64,000 nucleotides of DNA from contig OZ023206.1 in assembly GCA_963995525.1 (NCBI GenBank), forward strand, positions 71,398,490-71,462,489, read 5' to 3'. This document shows positions 1-11,000 of this stretch, one piece after another; position 1 is the first letter of the stretch, and each line of letters begins with the position of its first letter. Under the pieces are notes generated by a model that was not told the origin of the DNA, made no database searches, and worked only from the letters and a program-made list of their open reading frames with translations. A program made the translations under genes and the position numbers. Source of the stretch: Escarpia spicata (taxonomy: Eukaryota; Annelida; Polychaeta; Sabellida; Siboglinidae).

Positions 1-1595
1 AGTAAAATTAATGTTAAAAAATTATTTAAAATATTTTTATTCAAGTCTGCATTTTGTGCAAGATTTCACAAATGTCTGGGAAAGTTGAAGGAAGATCAGT
101 GAAGTTCGCTTAGAAATCTCAGAATCTTGGCAATATAACTGCAGCTTTGTTCCACTAGTTTGCTGTACGATGTACCTGGGTCATAAATTACTTATGCATG
201 TAATGTTTTCTAGATTTTAACCTATTAGAATGGTACTAGACTCATCAATTCTTGTTTATCTAGTCCAAGTTTTACGTAACCATAAATATGTGTTCAGTGG
301 GTAGCTTATCAGAAATGATATCAATCTGTGTAAGAAAACTGTCTTAAATACCTCCCTGTGCAATTTAAGTTAAATATGTTTGAAATGCGACACATTCAGG
401 CACAATTCTGCACTTGTTTACGATAGGTCTGAGATGGTTCTTGTGCCACTCAAAGAGGTATAAGTCATATGACGATAAGTCAAAGGTCAACGGCATGTTA
501 ACTTAAATGGTGACTCTCTTGTTGTCAACCCTCGTATCTTCAAAATCTTTTAAAAAAATCATGCAAATCATGCCAGATTGTTTTGTACAACCAAACTACC
601 TTGTAATCCACTAAATTTAGCTCTGAAGTTATCCTATTGTTGCAGTTAAACGGTATTGCTCAATGTTTGGATCGATCTCTTTTATGTGTTCTGTTGATGT
701 TGCAGTGGGGTTTAGTTGGTTTGCTCTTGTTTGAATCTGATGTACAGTTTTAAATGACTTGGTACTTAGAAATGACCTTGGTGCATTCATTTCTGACGGT
801 GCTCTGTTGTGGTTCAGCTGGTTCTCTGCACCGTTGCACCAATCCGACACCGTGTCACGAGTAAAACCACCGATGACACCAACGTCGTGCTTTGTGGTAA
901 TTGGATGAGTAATTAAAGTAAAAAAAATTAAATCTAGATGCAAAATAACATTATTGATTGTGAAGGTACATCAGTGCCTGGTGGTTGTTTCCTGCTGCAC
1001 ATTGGTTTAGTTCAGGCCACTTGTGTATTTACATGTCCGTCTGCTAGAATGTCTAAACATTTCCTATCAAATTGAAGACACATTGCCGTCAGCTGTCATA
1101 ACAAGAATTGGAGTCTTTCACAGACATAACTAACCCTTCCAAAATCTTACAGATTTTATGATGCAATTCTTATCTTTCACAGTAATATTTTTGTTTCCGG
1201 TTCTCAGTTGACCCTGTTACATTCAGCTCTGCAGCAAGACAAGGAAAACATACATTACCATCCTAAAATTGTTGCTTCTTGACTAAAATGCTGGAAATTT
1301 GTTTTTTCATAATGGTCTGAAAAAATTGTGGGTGACATCTTCACAACTATAACAGATAAACAAGAAAAGACTATCCATTGCATACGCATACTATTTGCAA
1401 ATTACTTTCTAAAAGTAATATGAACATTAAATGTATGAGGGCTTAAAATGATCGTAGATCAGATGTAACATTGGTGTAATATAGCTGCCAGTAGCCAGGT
1501 TTGCATTTATGTAATTTTCATGTATTTTTAATTTACATCTGTCAATTGTTGTACTGTTTATTGAACTTGAATAAAACATGATTTAAATGATTCAG
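1..1595. other. AT-rich sequence, no gene recognised
   Basis: No splice-flanked open stretch longer than about 60 codons with coding character is visible on either strand. If the exon at 1596-1818 is real, its upstream partners are either here and too short to recognise, or outside the window. Confidence 0.4.
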
Positions 1596-1818
1596 TGTGC
1601 AAGTAATTGGTTTTAATGCAACAGCAAGATGTTTTGTGGATGTTCCATTGCGTTGCCATGGTAACAGATTGGGAGTGACAGACATGTTCTGGGAAGTCAA
1701 GGAAAGAACTATCAATGGTAATCAAGATAAATTCAAATTTGCTTATTGTGATGACCTCCCCAAGACCCAGAGGGCGCTGCTGCGTGCACTGTACCTGAAA
1801 TCGTATTGGGCTGGCTGA
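1596..1818 (+). CDS. Possible terminal exon of an unrecognised plus-strand gene
   Basis: An acceptor-like ATGATTCAG ends at 1595. It is followed by 74 codons open in phase 2 up to a TGA at 1816-1818, and an AATAAA polyadenylation signal follows at 1865-1870. The peptide has mixed, protein-like composition (it contains TDMFWEVKERTINGN and ends LKSYWAG) rather than low complexity. I do not recognise the family. The minus strand is also open here but has no comparable splice or polyA context. If real, this gene converges on the RAP80-like gene whose 3' end is at 4623. No upstream exon was found, so the call rests on composition and flanking signals only. Confidence 0.35.
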
Positions 1819-3676
1819 ACCTTTCTCTTGCACGCTCTTTGAAATTATGTTCTCTTTATGGTACAATAAAGTCCTGAAAACTTTTGTCTGCATGGAGACA
1901 TCAGCCTTGGATGCACTGACCATTCTAACTCGATGGTTTACACCCTTATATACTTACTGAAATGCAAAATTCTACTATTCCCGCGTCTCAAATATTTATT
2001 AAATGTACTGTAGGCTTAACAGAACCAATACAGTGTGTCCTTCAGAGTGGGCAGTGGGCATCCATGTTATGTACCATTGCACCTTAAGAGTAGCAACTGG
2101 TCCTAAAATAGTTCTTTGATGTGGATGCCATACCCATTATTCTAATATAATTCACTGTTTCCATGGCGATTAAAATAACATAATTCCCAAATTTTATGAA
2201 AATGTGTAGTTTTAACCAAGATATGGCACATACCCAGTAGTTACTTTAGGACCAGTGGCTACCCTTAAAGTACCTTTGCAGAAGGGGTGACCACTCAAGG
2301 TGACCATTATACATACACAGATACTCTAAACACTGGCTTTAAACAACAGTTTATAAATCTACAATAAACAACGTACAAGATAGTACTTGTGGCAATCAAT
2401 GGTAATGAAAGCATAGAAAAAACCCACATGTTACAAACTTTCAGATAATTTGTCCACTTTGACACAATGTGACGTGAGAAAAAAAGACTTAGATACATCA
2501 TTAAATACAAGACTTAGAATCACACAAACTGTTAATTATAAGGATAGACTTTTCAAGTATAATCTATTTCTGGCATGTAACAAACTGACTATCTCAATAT
2601 GGCACAATGTTCAGAAGAGATGTTTGGGATTCACTCAAATTATTCGCTACAACGTATGAATTCAACAAAAATAGTTTATTATTAAACAAGCATTATGAAC
2701 ATCATGCAAAACTGATATATGCGCTCTTATCAAGCAACATATAATACAAAGACTCAAGATTATTTCAGGTTTTAGTCATTTCTTCTACCTGTAATGTATT
2801 TATAGCTGAAAAACTTTTAACAAATTTATTCAATAACCTCAATAACAATCTTGGGTTTACTTCACAATATTTATTAATGCCCACGAAGGTCAGTTTGGCG
2901 ATAATGTTCTGAAAAAGGCTGACTACTTGAATGAGACCTCAAGACTATTACATTGCAATGTAATCGATTACTATTACTAATACTTTGTTTCCTTCATATT
3001 ACTATTATATGCTGAATTCTTCCTATTACTATTAAATTTGAAGCAATTACTATTACATTTTCCATAGGAACATGTTACGGTGTAATGGACAGTACGCATA
3101 AATACAATAAGTACAATTGTTTGACTCACAGTCTCAAGAAGTTCAACAAGACAGGTGAATAACAAATCTAACTTGCCATTTATTGATTCCCATGCCCAAA
3201 GTATTTGAAATAATATTTGAGATGTCAAGTACTTTCATCATCATCATCATTAGGAAAGTTTCATAAAGTATAAAAATCATAAATATTTACAACAAAATAT
3301 ATCTATACAGTATATACCATATTTAGTACAATCTACTAACTACATTGACTAAGGATAGAACATACATGTTCCATTTTATATTAAACTACCATACTGCTAT
3401 GAAAGACAAAAGCAATAGTCCAGACATAACTTGGTGGATTATATTACAGTCTAATTAAACCACATTACTCAACTGCTGCTTGGTGGACAGTTCATTATTA
3501 GCTCAAGTACAAATACATTGATGTTTTTCACACCCACTGTAGTTTAGGCTGAATTGTGTGCACCATGGAGGCAGTCACTAAACCCTTACTTACTTGAAAA
3601 GGGTACTTTGTAACTTGGCACTTGGCAGAACTGGCTTCAAAGCAGTGAAAGCCCAATTTAATCACATTAGTCAATG

Positions 3677-3967
3677 CAGCAGTCACACTGTGGGTGAAGA
3701 GGTTCATCAGACTGGGTGGTTCAAATGAGTGATATTTTTACTTATTTCACAGTCAGTTTACGTTTTGTTCTCGTGACATTTCGACTGTTTTCAGCAGTCT
3801 TCTTCAGACGACTACTGCTAGATGACTACGTCTGCGCTGAAGGACTACCGTGTCGCCATCTAGCTGAAGCCGTCTGAAGAAGACTGCTGAAAGCAGTCAA
3901 AACGTCACGAGAACAAAAAGTAAACTGATAGTGAAATAAGTAAAAATATCACTCAGCAGTCACACTG
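3677..3967. mobile_element. Fold-back insertion with hammerhead-like core, Penelope-type
   Basis: Two arms of about 86 bp (3727-3812 and about 3869-3954) are inverted copies of each other around a ~55-bp spacer. The direct repeat CAGCAGTCACACTGT sits on both sides (3677-3691 and 3953-3967), as expected for a target-site duplication. Read outward, each arm has CTGAAGA, then the hairpin GACTGCT..AGCAGTC, then GAAA or AAAA, then TGTC or CGTC. This resembles the CUGAUGA / stem II / GAAA core of hammerhead ribozymes known from Penelope-like retroelements. The core is degenerate (CUGAAGA), so activity is doubtful. No coding sequence remains. Confidence 0.5.
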
Positions 3968-4309
3968 TACCAGTGTCTCTCATAAAACTTGGGGGTAAAA
4001 CTTCACCAGGGCCAGGTTTTATGGTTGCTCCCCCTTTTCATCTTCACCAGGGCCATGCTGAAGTTGACAAGGGGGGCAACCATAAAATCTGGAGAAACTA
4101 GTGGATTCTACAACCTAATCAAGTGGAATTGTTATGTAGCTGAAATTTTGTTTAAATGTCCAATAGTAATATAAAAGTAATAGGTCAATTACTATTACAT
4201 TGCTTCCTATTACTATTACGTTGCGTTTTTTGCTCAAACTATTATTATTACTTCGATATTTATAATCGTTACTATTACCCCAGACCTGTTACATTGTAAC
4301 CACAATAAT

Positions 4310-4372
4310 ACAAACTAGTCAGTTAATAGAACGTTGTCGAGCGCTGGAAACAACTAGAACTAGACTGGTTCT
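4310..4372. repeat. Dispersed repeat copy (partner near 63915)
   Basis: This stretch (CAGTTAATAGAACGTTG, then a run ending CAACTAGAACTA) aligns by eye with 63912-63962 near the right end of the window (CAGTTAATGGACTGTTG, ending TAACTAGACACA). The family is unknown. Confidence 0.4.
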
Positions 4373-4483
4373 GTAATTTCCATACAATGCATTGCGGGCC
4401 TTGAATGTATTAAAAACATTCTATGGTTACCATGGAAACCTGTACAGATTGCTATGATATACATGTACATACATTCATGCCTA

Positions 4484-4525
4484 CATGCATACATACATAT
4501 TTACATACATACATACATACATATG
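4484..4525. repeat. CATA tetranucleotide microsatellite
   Basis: Near-perfect (CATA)n with interruptions, about 100 bp beyond the stop codon of the RAP80-like gene. Confidence 0.8.
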
Positions 4526-4622
4526 GAGCCGCCATGAATACCTTAATAGCAAGCTGTGTCTGCAGGTATAATTAACATTAAATTCAATCGTATTCAATTT
4601 AACAAATAAAAATGCAATTCGA

Positions 4623-5067
4623 TCAGGTTAGTTTTCTTCTCTTCTTAGGTGCGCCCTTCTTTTGTTTCCCTCTCCGCTTCCGAGTTCTTCTTTTTGATTT
4701 GTTCGCCCTCGCTTCACTCTTCTTCCGCGCTTTCTCAACGTCGCCTTTTCGAAACTGATTATGGTAATCAAGAGTGGCGTTACCCTGGTCGGAGATGCGT
4801 TTAAACGTTCGAATTGGAGAGGCACTTCGTTTAAACTTCCCAGAATGCACAGCAGCCTGACAGTCGTCAGTCTCGTCATTCGGATCATTGGAGAAGTTTC
4901 GAGAAACTGAACTACTTGATCCTGTGTCGGAATCGCTGACAGAGTCGTGATCGGAGGAAGACTTTAATGTGTTCACAAGAGAGGAGTATTTTCTGAAACT
5001 GTCACTGGTCGAGGGTACATCTGCCACCATCAGCTTGGAAGTGACCAGAGGCTGAGTCTGCTTCTTG
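4623..5067 (-). CDS. RAP80-like terminal exon 15
   Basis: Acceptor AAGCTTCAG (an alternative six bases upstream gives the same frame), phase 2, 147 codons to TGA at 4625-4623. It encodes a Ser/Asp-rich stretch (TSDSFRKYSSLVNTLKSSSD), an FKRSASPIRTF phospho-site-like word, and ends in a dense Lys/Arg tail (KKGAPKKRRKLT). Human RAP80 also ends in a basic tail. No clear AATAAA was seen just downstream. Confidence 0.7.
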
Positions 5068-8000
5068 CTGAAGCTTCAAGATAAATACATAACTGTTGAA
5101 GTTGGTAACATTATTTATAACAACTAATCATATATGTAATAAAAATACATTGTTGTACTGTTACATAGTTGTACTGTTACATAGTTGTACTGTTACATAG
5201 TTGTACTGTTACATAGTTGTACTGTTACATAGTTGTACTGTTACATTGTACTGTTACATAGTTGTACTGTTACATAGTTGTACTGTTACATAGTTGTACT
5301 GTTACATAGTTGTACTGTTACATAGTTGTACTGTTACACGTTTTCATAGTACATTTCTTTTGTTCATTTAGCAAAGAGTAGGTAATTTTTGAATCAAAAC
5401 AGTCAAATTTGACATAATGAAATCAGTTTGGTAACCTAAATTTTAAATTTATAAGAAGTTAGCCCGAGACTTACAGGTGATTAGTAAAACTTCAAAATCA
5501 CAGTCTTCACAGAAGAACATGCCCAAATCTTGATGTACTATCTTTCGAAATAGGGAATTTCAAGTCTGATGCTGAAACAACCTTGCTGGTCAACATTTAT
5601 TAATATTTATCTGAATAATGTTTTTAATACTAGAATAAATATGCTGGACGTTTACAGCCCATTAAATTTTGTTTAATAACTACAAACCATACTTTTGAAT
5701 TTTAATTTTGCACCCATGTAATAGGCAACTTGTATATAAAACATACAAATAGTATTTCCTTTAACTGCTGTGTGAAGTTAGGCACATGTGCCTGGTTCTG
5801 TGTGGTCCCCACAATGCAGACAGCAACTGGGACAAAGTACAGATGAGTTGCAAAATTTCTTACTAATACTATTACTGCCACCCCTGGTTTGTGAGGATGA
5901 TTTTGGGTAAAGGAATGGACAAGATCTGTTGGATTCTTAAGTAGGGACTTGTAAGTAGGACTTGTAAGTAGGACTTGTAACTTACTCACTATGTCTGCCT
6001 CTTCTTCGGGTTGATTGGCATATTTTCATCAAAGTCCTCATCTGAATCACAAAGCAACAGCGTCAGTAAAATACGATTGAACCCTGAATAACAGGCTTTG
6101 ATCAGATCAGACATCACCTCCAATGGAAATGAATAACAGGATGCTTTGATCAGATCAGACATCACCTCCAATGGAAATGAATAACAGGATGCTTTGATCA
6201 GATCAGACATCACCTCCAATGGAAATGAATAACAGGATGCTTTGATCAGATCAGACATCACCTCCAATGGAAATGAATAACAGGATGCTTTGATCAGATC
6301 AGACATCACCTCCAATGGAAATGTTGCAGTAGTTTGAGGCATCAATTTTTGTTTGTTTTTCAATAAATGTTCCAAGCACTGACATTTTGGATCTAAGGTA
6401 TGGATCTTGTGTCCTTCTGTACACCAAGGAGTCTGGGGTTGTCTACAAATGATATACGCAAGGACGGGTGGTAGTGTACATATATAATGATAATGTGTGG
6501 TGTTTAATAAAGTTGGTATCCATTAGGCAAGGCGACCATGGCGCTTCCTCCGTTACCAGAGCAAGTGTTTGGACAGCAGCTGATACAGCGTCCAAATGAG
6601 CTGTTGTAGATCGAGCCTATTGATAGTGCGGGTTCAAAACAGTTTTTTTCAATTTTTGTGTGGGATCTTCTACTATTTGTCCAGCCAGCGCTCGACCACC
6701 ATTCTCCATTGTACTACTTGCAAAGATAAACATCATGTATCGCGGGGAGTCAGACCCAGTGCGTACACTGTGTATCGCGGGGAGTCAGACCCGGTGCGTA
6801 CACTGTGTATCGCGGGGAGTCAGACCCGGTGCGTACACTGTGTATCGCGGGGAGTCAGACCCAGTGCGTACACTGTGTATCCCGGGGAGTCAGACCCGAT
6901 GCGTACACTGTGTATCCCGGGGAGTCAGACACGGTGCGTACACTGTGTATCCCGGGGAGTCAGACCCGGTGCGTACACTGTGTATCCCGGGGAGTCAGAC
7001 ACGGTGCGTACACTGTGTATCCCGGGGAGTCAGACCCGGTGCGTACACTGTGTATCCCGGGGAGTCAGACCCGGTGCATACACTGTTTATCCCGGGGAGT
7101 CAGACCCGGTGCGTACACTGTGTATCCCGGGGAGTCAGACCCGGTGCGTACACTGTGTATCCTGGGGAGTCAGACCCGGTGCGTACACTGTGTATCCCGG
7201 GGAGTCAGACACGGTGCGTACACTGTGTATCCCGGGGAGTCAGACCCGGTGCATACACTGTGTATCCCGGGGAGTCAGACCCGGTGCGTACACTGTGTAT
7301 CCCGGGGAGTCAGACCCGGTGCGTACACTGTGTATCCCGGGGAGTCAGACACGGTGCGTACACTGTGTATCCCGGGGAGTCAGACACGGTGCGTACACTG
7401 TGTATCCCGGGGAGTCAGACCCGGTGCGTACACTGTGTATCCCGGGGAGTCAGACACGGTGCGTACACTGTGTATCCCGGGGAGTCAGACCCGGTGCGTA
7501 CACTGTTTATCCCGGGGAGTCAGACCCGGTGCGTACACTGTGTATCCCGGGGAGTCAGACCCGGTGCGTACACTGTGTATCCCGGGGAGTCAGACCCGGT
7601 GCGTACACTGTGTATCCCGGGGAGTCAGACCCGGTGCGTACACTGTGTATCCCGGGGAGTCAGACCCGGTGCGTACACTGTGTATCCCGGGGAGTCAGAC
7701 CCGGTGCGTACACTGTGTATCCTGGGGAGTCAGACCCGGTGCGTACACTGTGTATCCAGGGGAGTCAGACCCGGTGCGTACACTGTGTATCCTGGGGAGT
7801 CAGACCCGGTGCGTACACTGTGTATCCCGGGGAGTCAGACCCGGTGCGTACACTGTGTATCCTGGGGAGTCAGACCCGGTGCGTACACTGTGTATCCCGG
7901 GGAGTCAGACCCGGTGCGTACACTGTGTATCCCGGGGAGTCAGACCCGGTGCGTACACTGTGTATCCCGGGGAGTCAGACCCGGTGCGTACACTGTGTAT

Positions 8001-11000
8001 CCCGGGGAGTCAGACCCGGTGCGTACACTGTGTATCCCTGGGAGTCAGACCCGGTGCGTACACTGTGTATCCTGGGGAGTCAGACCCGGTGCGTACACTG
8101 TGTATCCTGGGGAGTCAGACCCGGTGCGTACACTGTGTATCCCGGGGAGTCAGACCCGGTGCGTACACTGTGTATCCCGGGGAGTCAGACCCGGTGCGTA
8201 CACTGTGTATCCCGGGGAGTCAGACCCGGTGCGTACACTGTGTATCCCGGGGAGTCAGACCCGGTGCGTACACTGTGTATCCCGGGGAGTCAGACCCGGT
8301 GCGTACACTGTGTATCCCGGGGAGTCAGACCCGGTGCGTACACTGTGTATCCCGGGGAGTCAGACCCGGTGCGTACACTGTGTATCCTGGGGAGTCAGAC
8401 CCGGTGCGTACACTGTGTACCTGTTCCTCGTCACTCGTTTCTCAGTTTCTGTGCTCTCGAGACATCTCAACACATGTGCTTCAATAACTGCCTGACTGAA
8501 CGGCTTCGAACAGATGGGGCATGGCTGACTGGAAGAAAACAAACAACTTCAAACAGGGAAGGGAAGGAGGGAGGGAGGGGGTTTGGAAAGGAGAGAGGGA
8601 GGTAGGAAGTGAGAAAGAGAGGGCATAAAAGAGGGAGGGAGGGAGGGGGTTTGGAAGGGAGAGAGGGAGGTAGGAAGTGAGAAAGAGAGGGACATAGGGA
8701 GGGAGATAAGATTCAAGTAGGGTTTGATACCTTGTCTAGACTTAGATACAGAATATCGATCTCAAACAGCTTAAAGTTAAATGTTTTGTAAACAGAGAAT
8801 GAGGGCGAGGTGGAGACATACAGACCTACACAGCACAACCAGCAGCTTCAACGTGTCGACAAGAACAAGACACAACTCACCCCTCCTCCTGCCCATGTGG
8901 TCCCACATTCCCCTTTCCCCTCCTCCCAACGGGAGGGGTGGGAAGCTCTGAGTCAGAGAAGATCTCCACATCATCTGGCTTCGGTGAGTGTCTGGAGGGA
9001 AGAAGGAAAACAGATAGGGAAGAAGGGACAAATAAAGACGATTCGGAGAGTGTCAGTAGTGTAAACAAAACTATGAAAGTCAACAATATGGCCATCTGTA
9101 GAACTAGAAACAAATGGTTGTCACACAGGTGTCTTGATCATTTGTCAGTACAGATCAGTATACACACGTACAATTATATATACCGGGTAGTCACCTGCTT
9201 GGTTTTTGCTGCATCCAGGTTTTTGCTGCTTTCTGATATTGCGCATTCTGAATCTCACATTAGACACGTCTTTAGTCAGATATATCAGTTACTGGGAGCA
9301 AAGGACGCCTACAAACTTTCAACAAAAGTTATTTGTCTAAAATTAAAACAAAGCAAACAGGTTTTTGATACATTATTTGGATAGCGAACACTATCCAAAT
9401 AATGGCGGTGATGTAAACATCTGTATTTTTCCAATTTATTGGACGAAATTGTAAGCTGTTCACAGTAATAACCACGGGAAAGTTATAGAACAGCCCATGG
9501 CGTTTATACAGCTAACATGTCACGCCTTGCGATGATTTTGAACACAATGCAGTAAAAACTGGGTGCATCTGTTTGATGCTTGAAGTGATATCATCTTACA
9601 GATATTGTAAGTATTTCACTAAAACCAACTTATCTGATGCTTTGTTTGTATGCCATTTATGAAATAAGTGGTTCTAATTAATAATATCGATATATTACAG
9701 AATGGTTTCTAAAATTGTTGGTGAAAACTGTATATTATGGTTGCGTACAGCACAAACCAAGTGAGTGGTCCAGTATATTTATATATATCTACATAAAACA
9801 ATCTTGGTGAACTAGACATGGTCATAATTCTAAGGTGTCCTTGTTATTGAGGGGGTGGTGGTTAGTTGGGGAGCCGCTACATTGTTAGAGTTGACCAAGT
9901 ATGGAACAATACTATACCAAGGTCTCTATTAAAATCAAAAAGGCACATATAATTTATTATGCCCCTATATTTCATGTACATAACAACATAAGATTCTAAA
10001 TGCAGTAATACAGTATGAGGTTGCAAAGTAAAGGAGAATTTTCAAGTTTGTCAATTTGGTAAGAGGAACCATAGACTAGAAAAATTTTCCAAATTCAAAG
10101 GAACCAAATACAACAGAGAACTTAAAAAGGTAAGTTCTTATATAGCGCATTATATCAGATACACTTTACTCCCTGGCAGACCTATTCAATCGAATACCAA
10201 CTTCTCTGGGAAGCATTCAGTCATGCTGCAATTAATGCACAAAGACTATTCGAACACAAATATCCACCACTGTCTATAGCCAGGTACTCATTCATACAGC
10301 TAAGTGAAATGGAGCAATGCAGAGTGAACGAACTTGCCCAAGGTTTGACGCCACAGCACAGGATTGAAACCCAGGTTCTCTCGATTGAGAGTGTGATGCA
10401 CTAGCCAACCTACTTTAGGTTTAATCCTGTAAAACCAGAAATCTAGACAATCCACCTTCACTGTCAGCTGTTTATGGCAGCAACTGCAACTTCTATATAT
10501 GTCAACACTTAAGCCATTTTACTCACTTGGTACCGCTGACTGTGGTTTGCCCTGCAGCCTGCCTCCACCTGCCAACTGCCGTCTTCACTGGGCTATTGTC
10601 TAAAATAGCAAGGGAGATTTTCAAATGTGCTGAAAATATGCATCACATGTCCAATTATATGTCCACAAAACTAAGCAATGCTGGAATAACTACTTGTTTC
10701 CACCTACTTGCTATAAAATATAAGGGCAAGCAGATGCGTAGCAGTGCTACCGAAAGTCAACATTTTGAAAAAGAAAACAAAATGGTGCGTATAATTATTA
10801 GTACACTTGATAGCACTGTGTCCACCCTAGCAACATTGATCTTTGCAACTTCATTTAGTAAAACACATTGTTATGATGTATTGCCTTTACCAATAGCTAC
10901 AAATAGGACCTATACCCCATATCGTTGCGAGTTTTTAAAATGTATTGGTCAAACTGGGGACAAGATCCCGGCCAAGAGCAACGTTTTGGGAAAAAATGGT

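Larger units (their letters stand above)
1819..4622. other. Intergenic region between two convergent 3' ends
   Basis: No coding signal beyond one fold-back element (3677-3967). Blocks rich in the short word TTACTATTAC occur at 2965-3060 and again at 4185-4280. They bracket the fold-back element and may be two relics of one dispersed repeat. Confidence 0.5.

Noticed and set aside
6596..8605. Three overlapping plus-strand reading frames of 560-669 codons with repeats such as SQTRCVHCV
   Set aside because: They result from a stop-free 35-bp satellite unit (not a multiple of three), which opens all three frames at once. The real coding content is exon 12 on the other strand.
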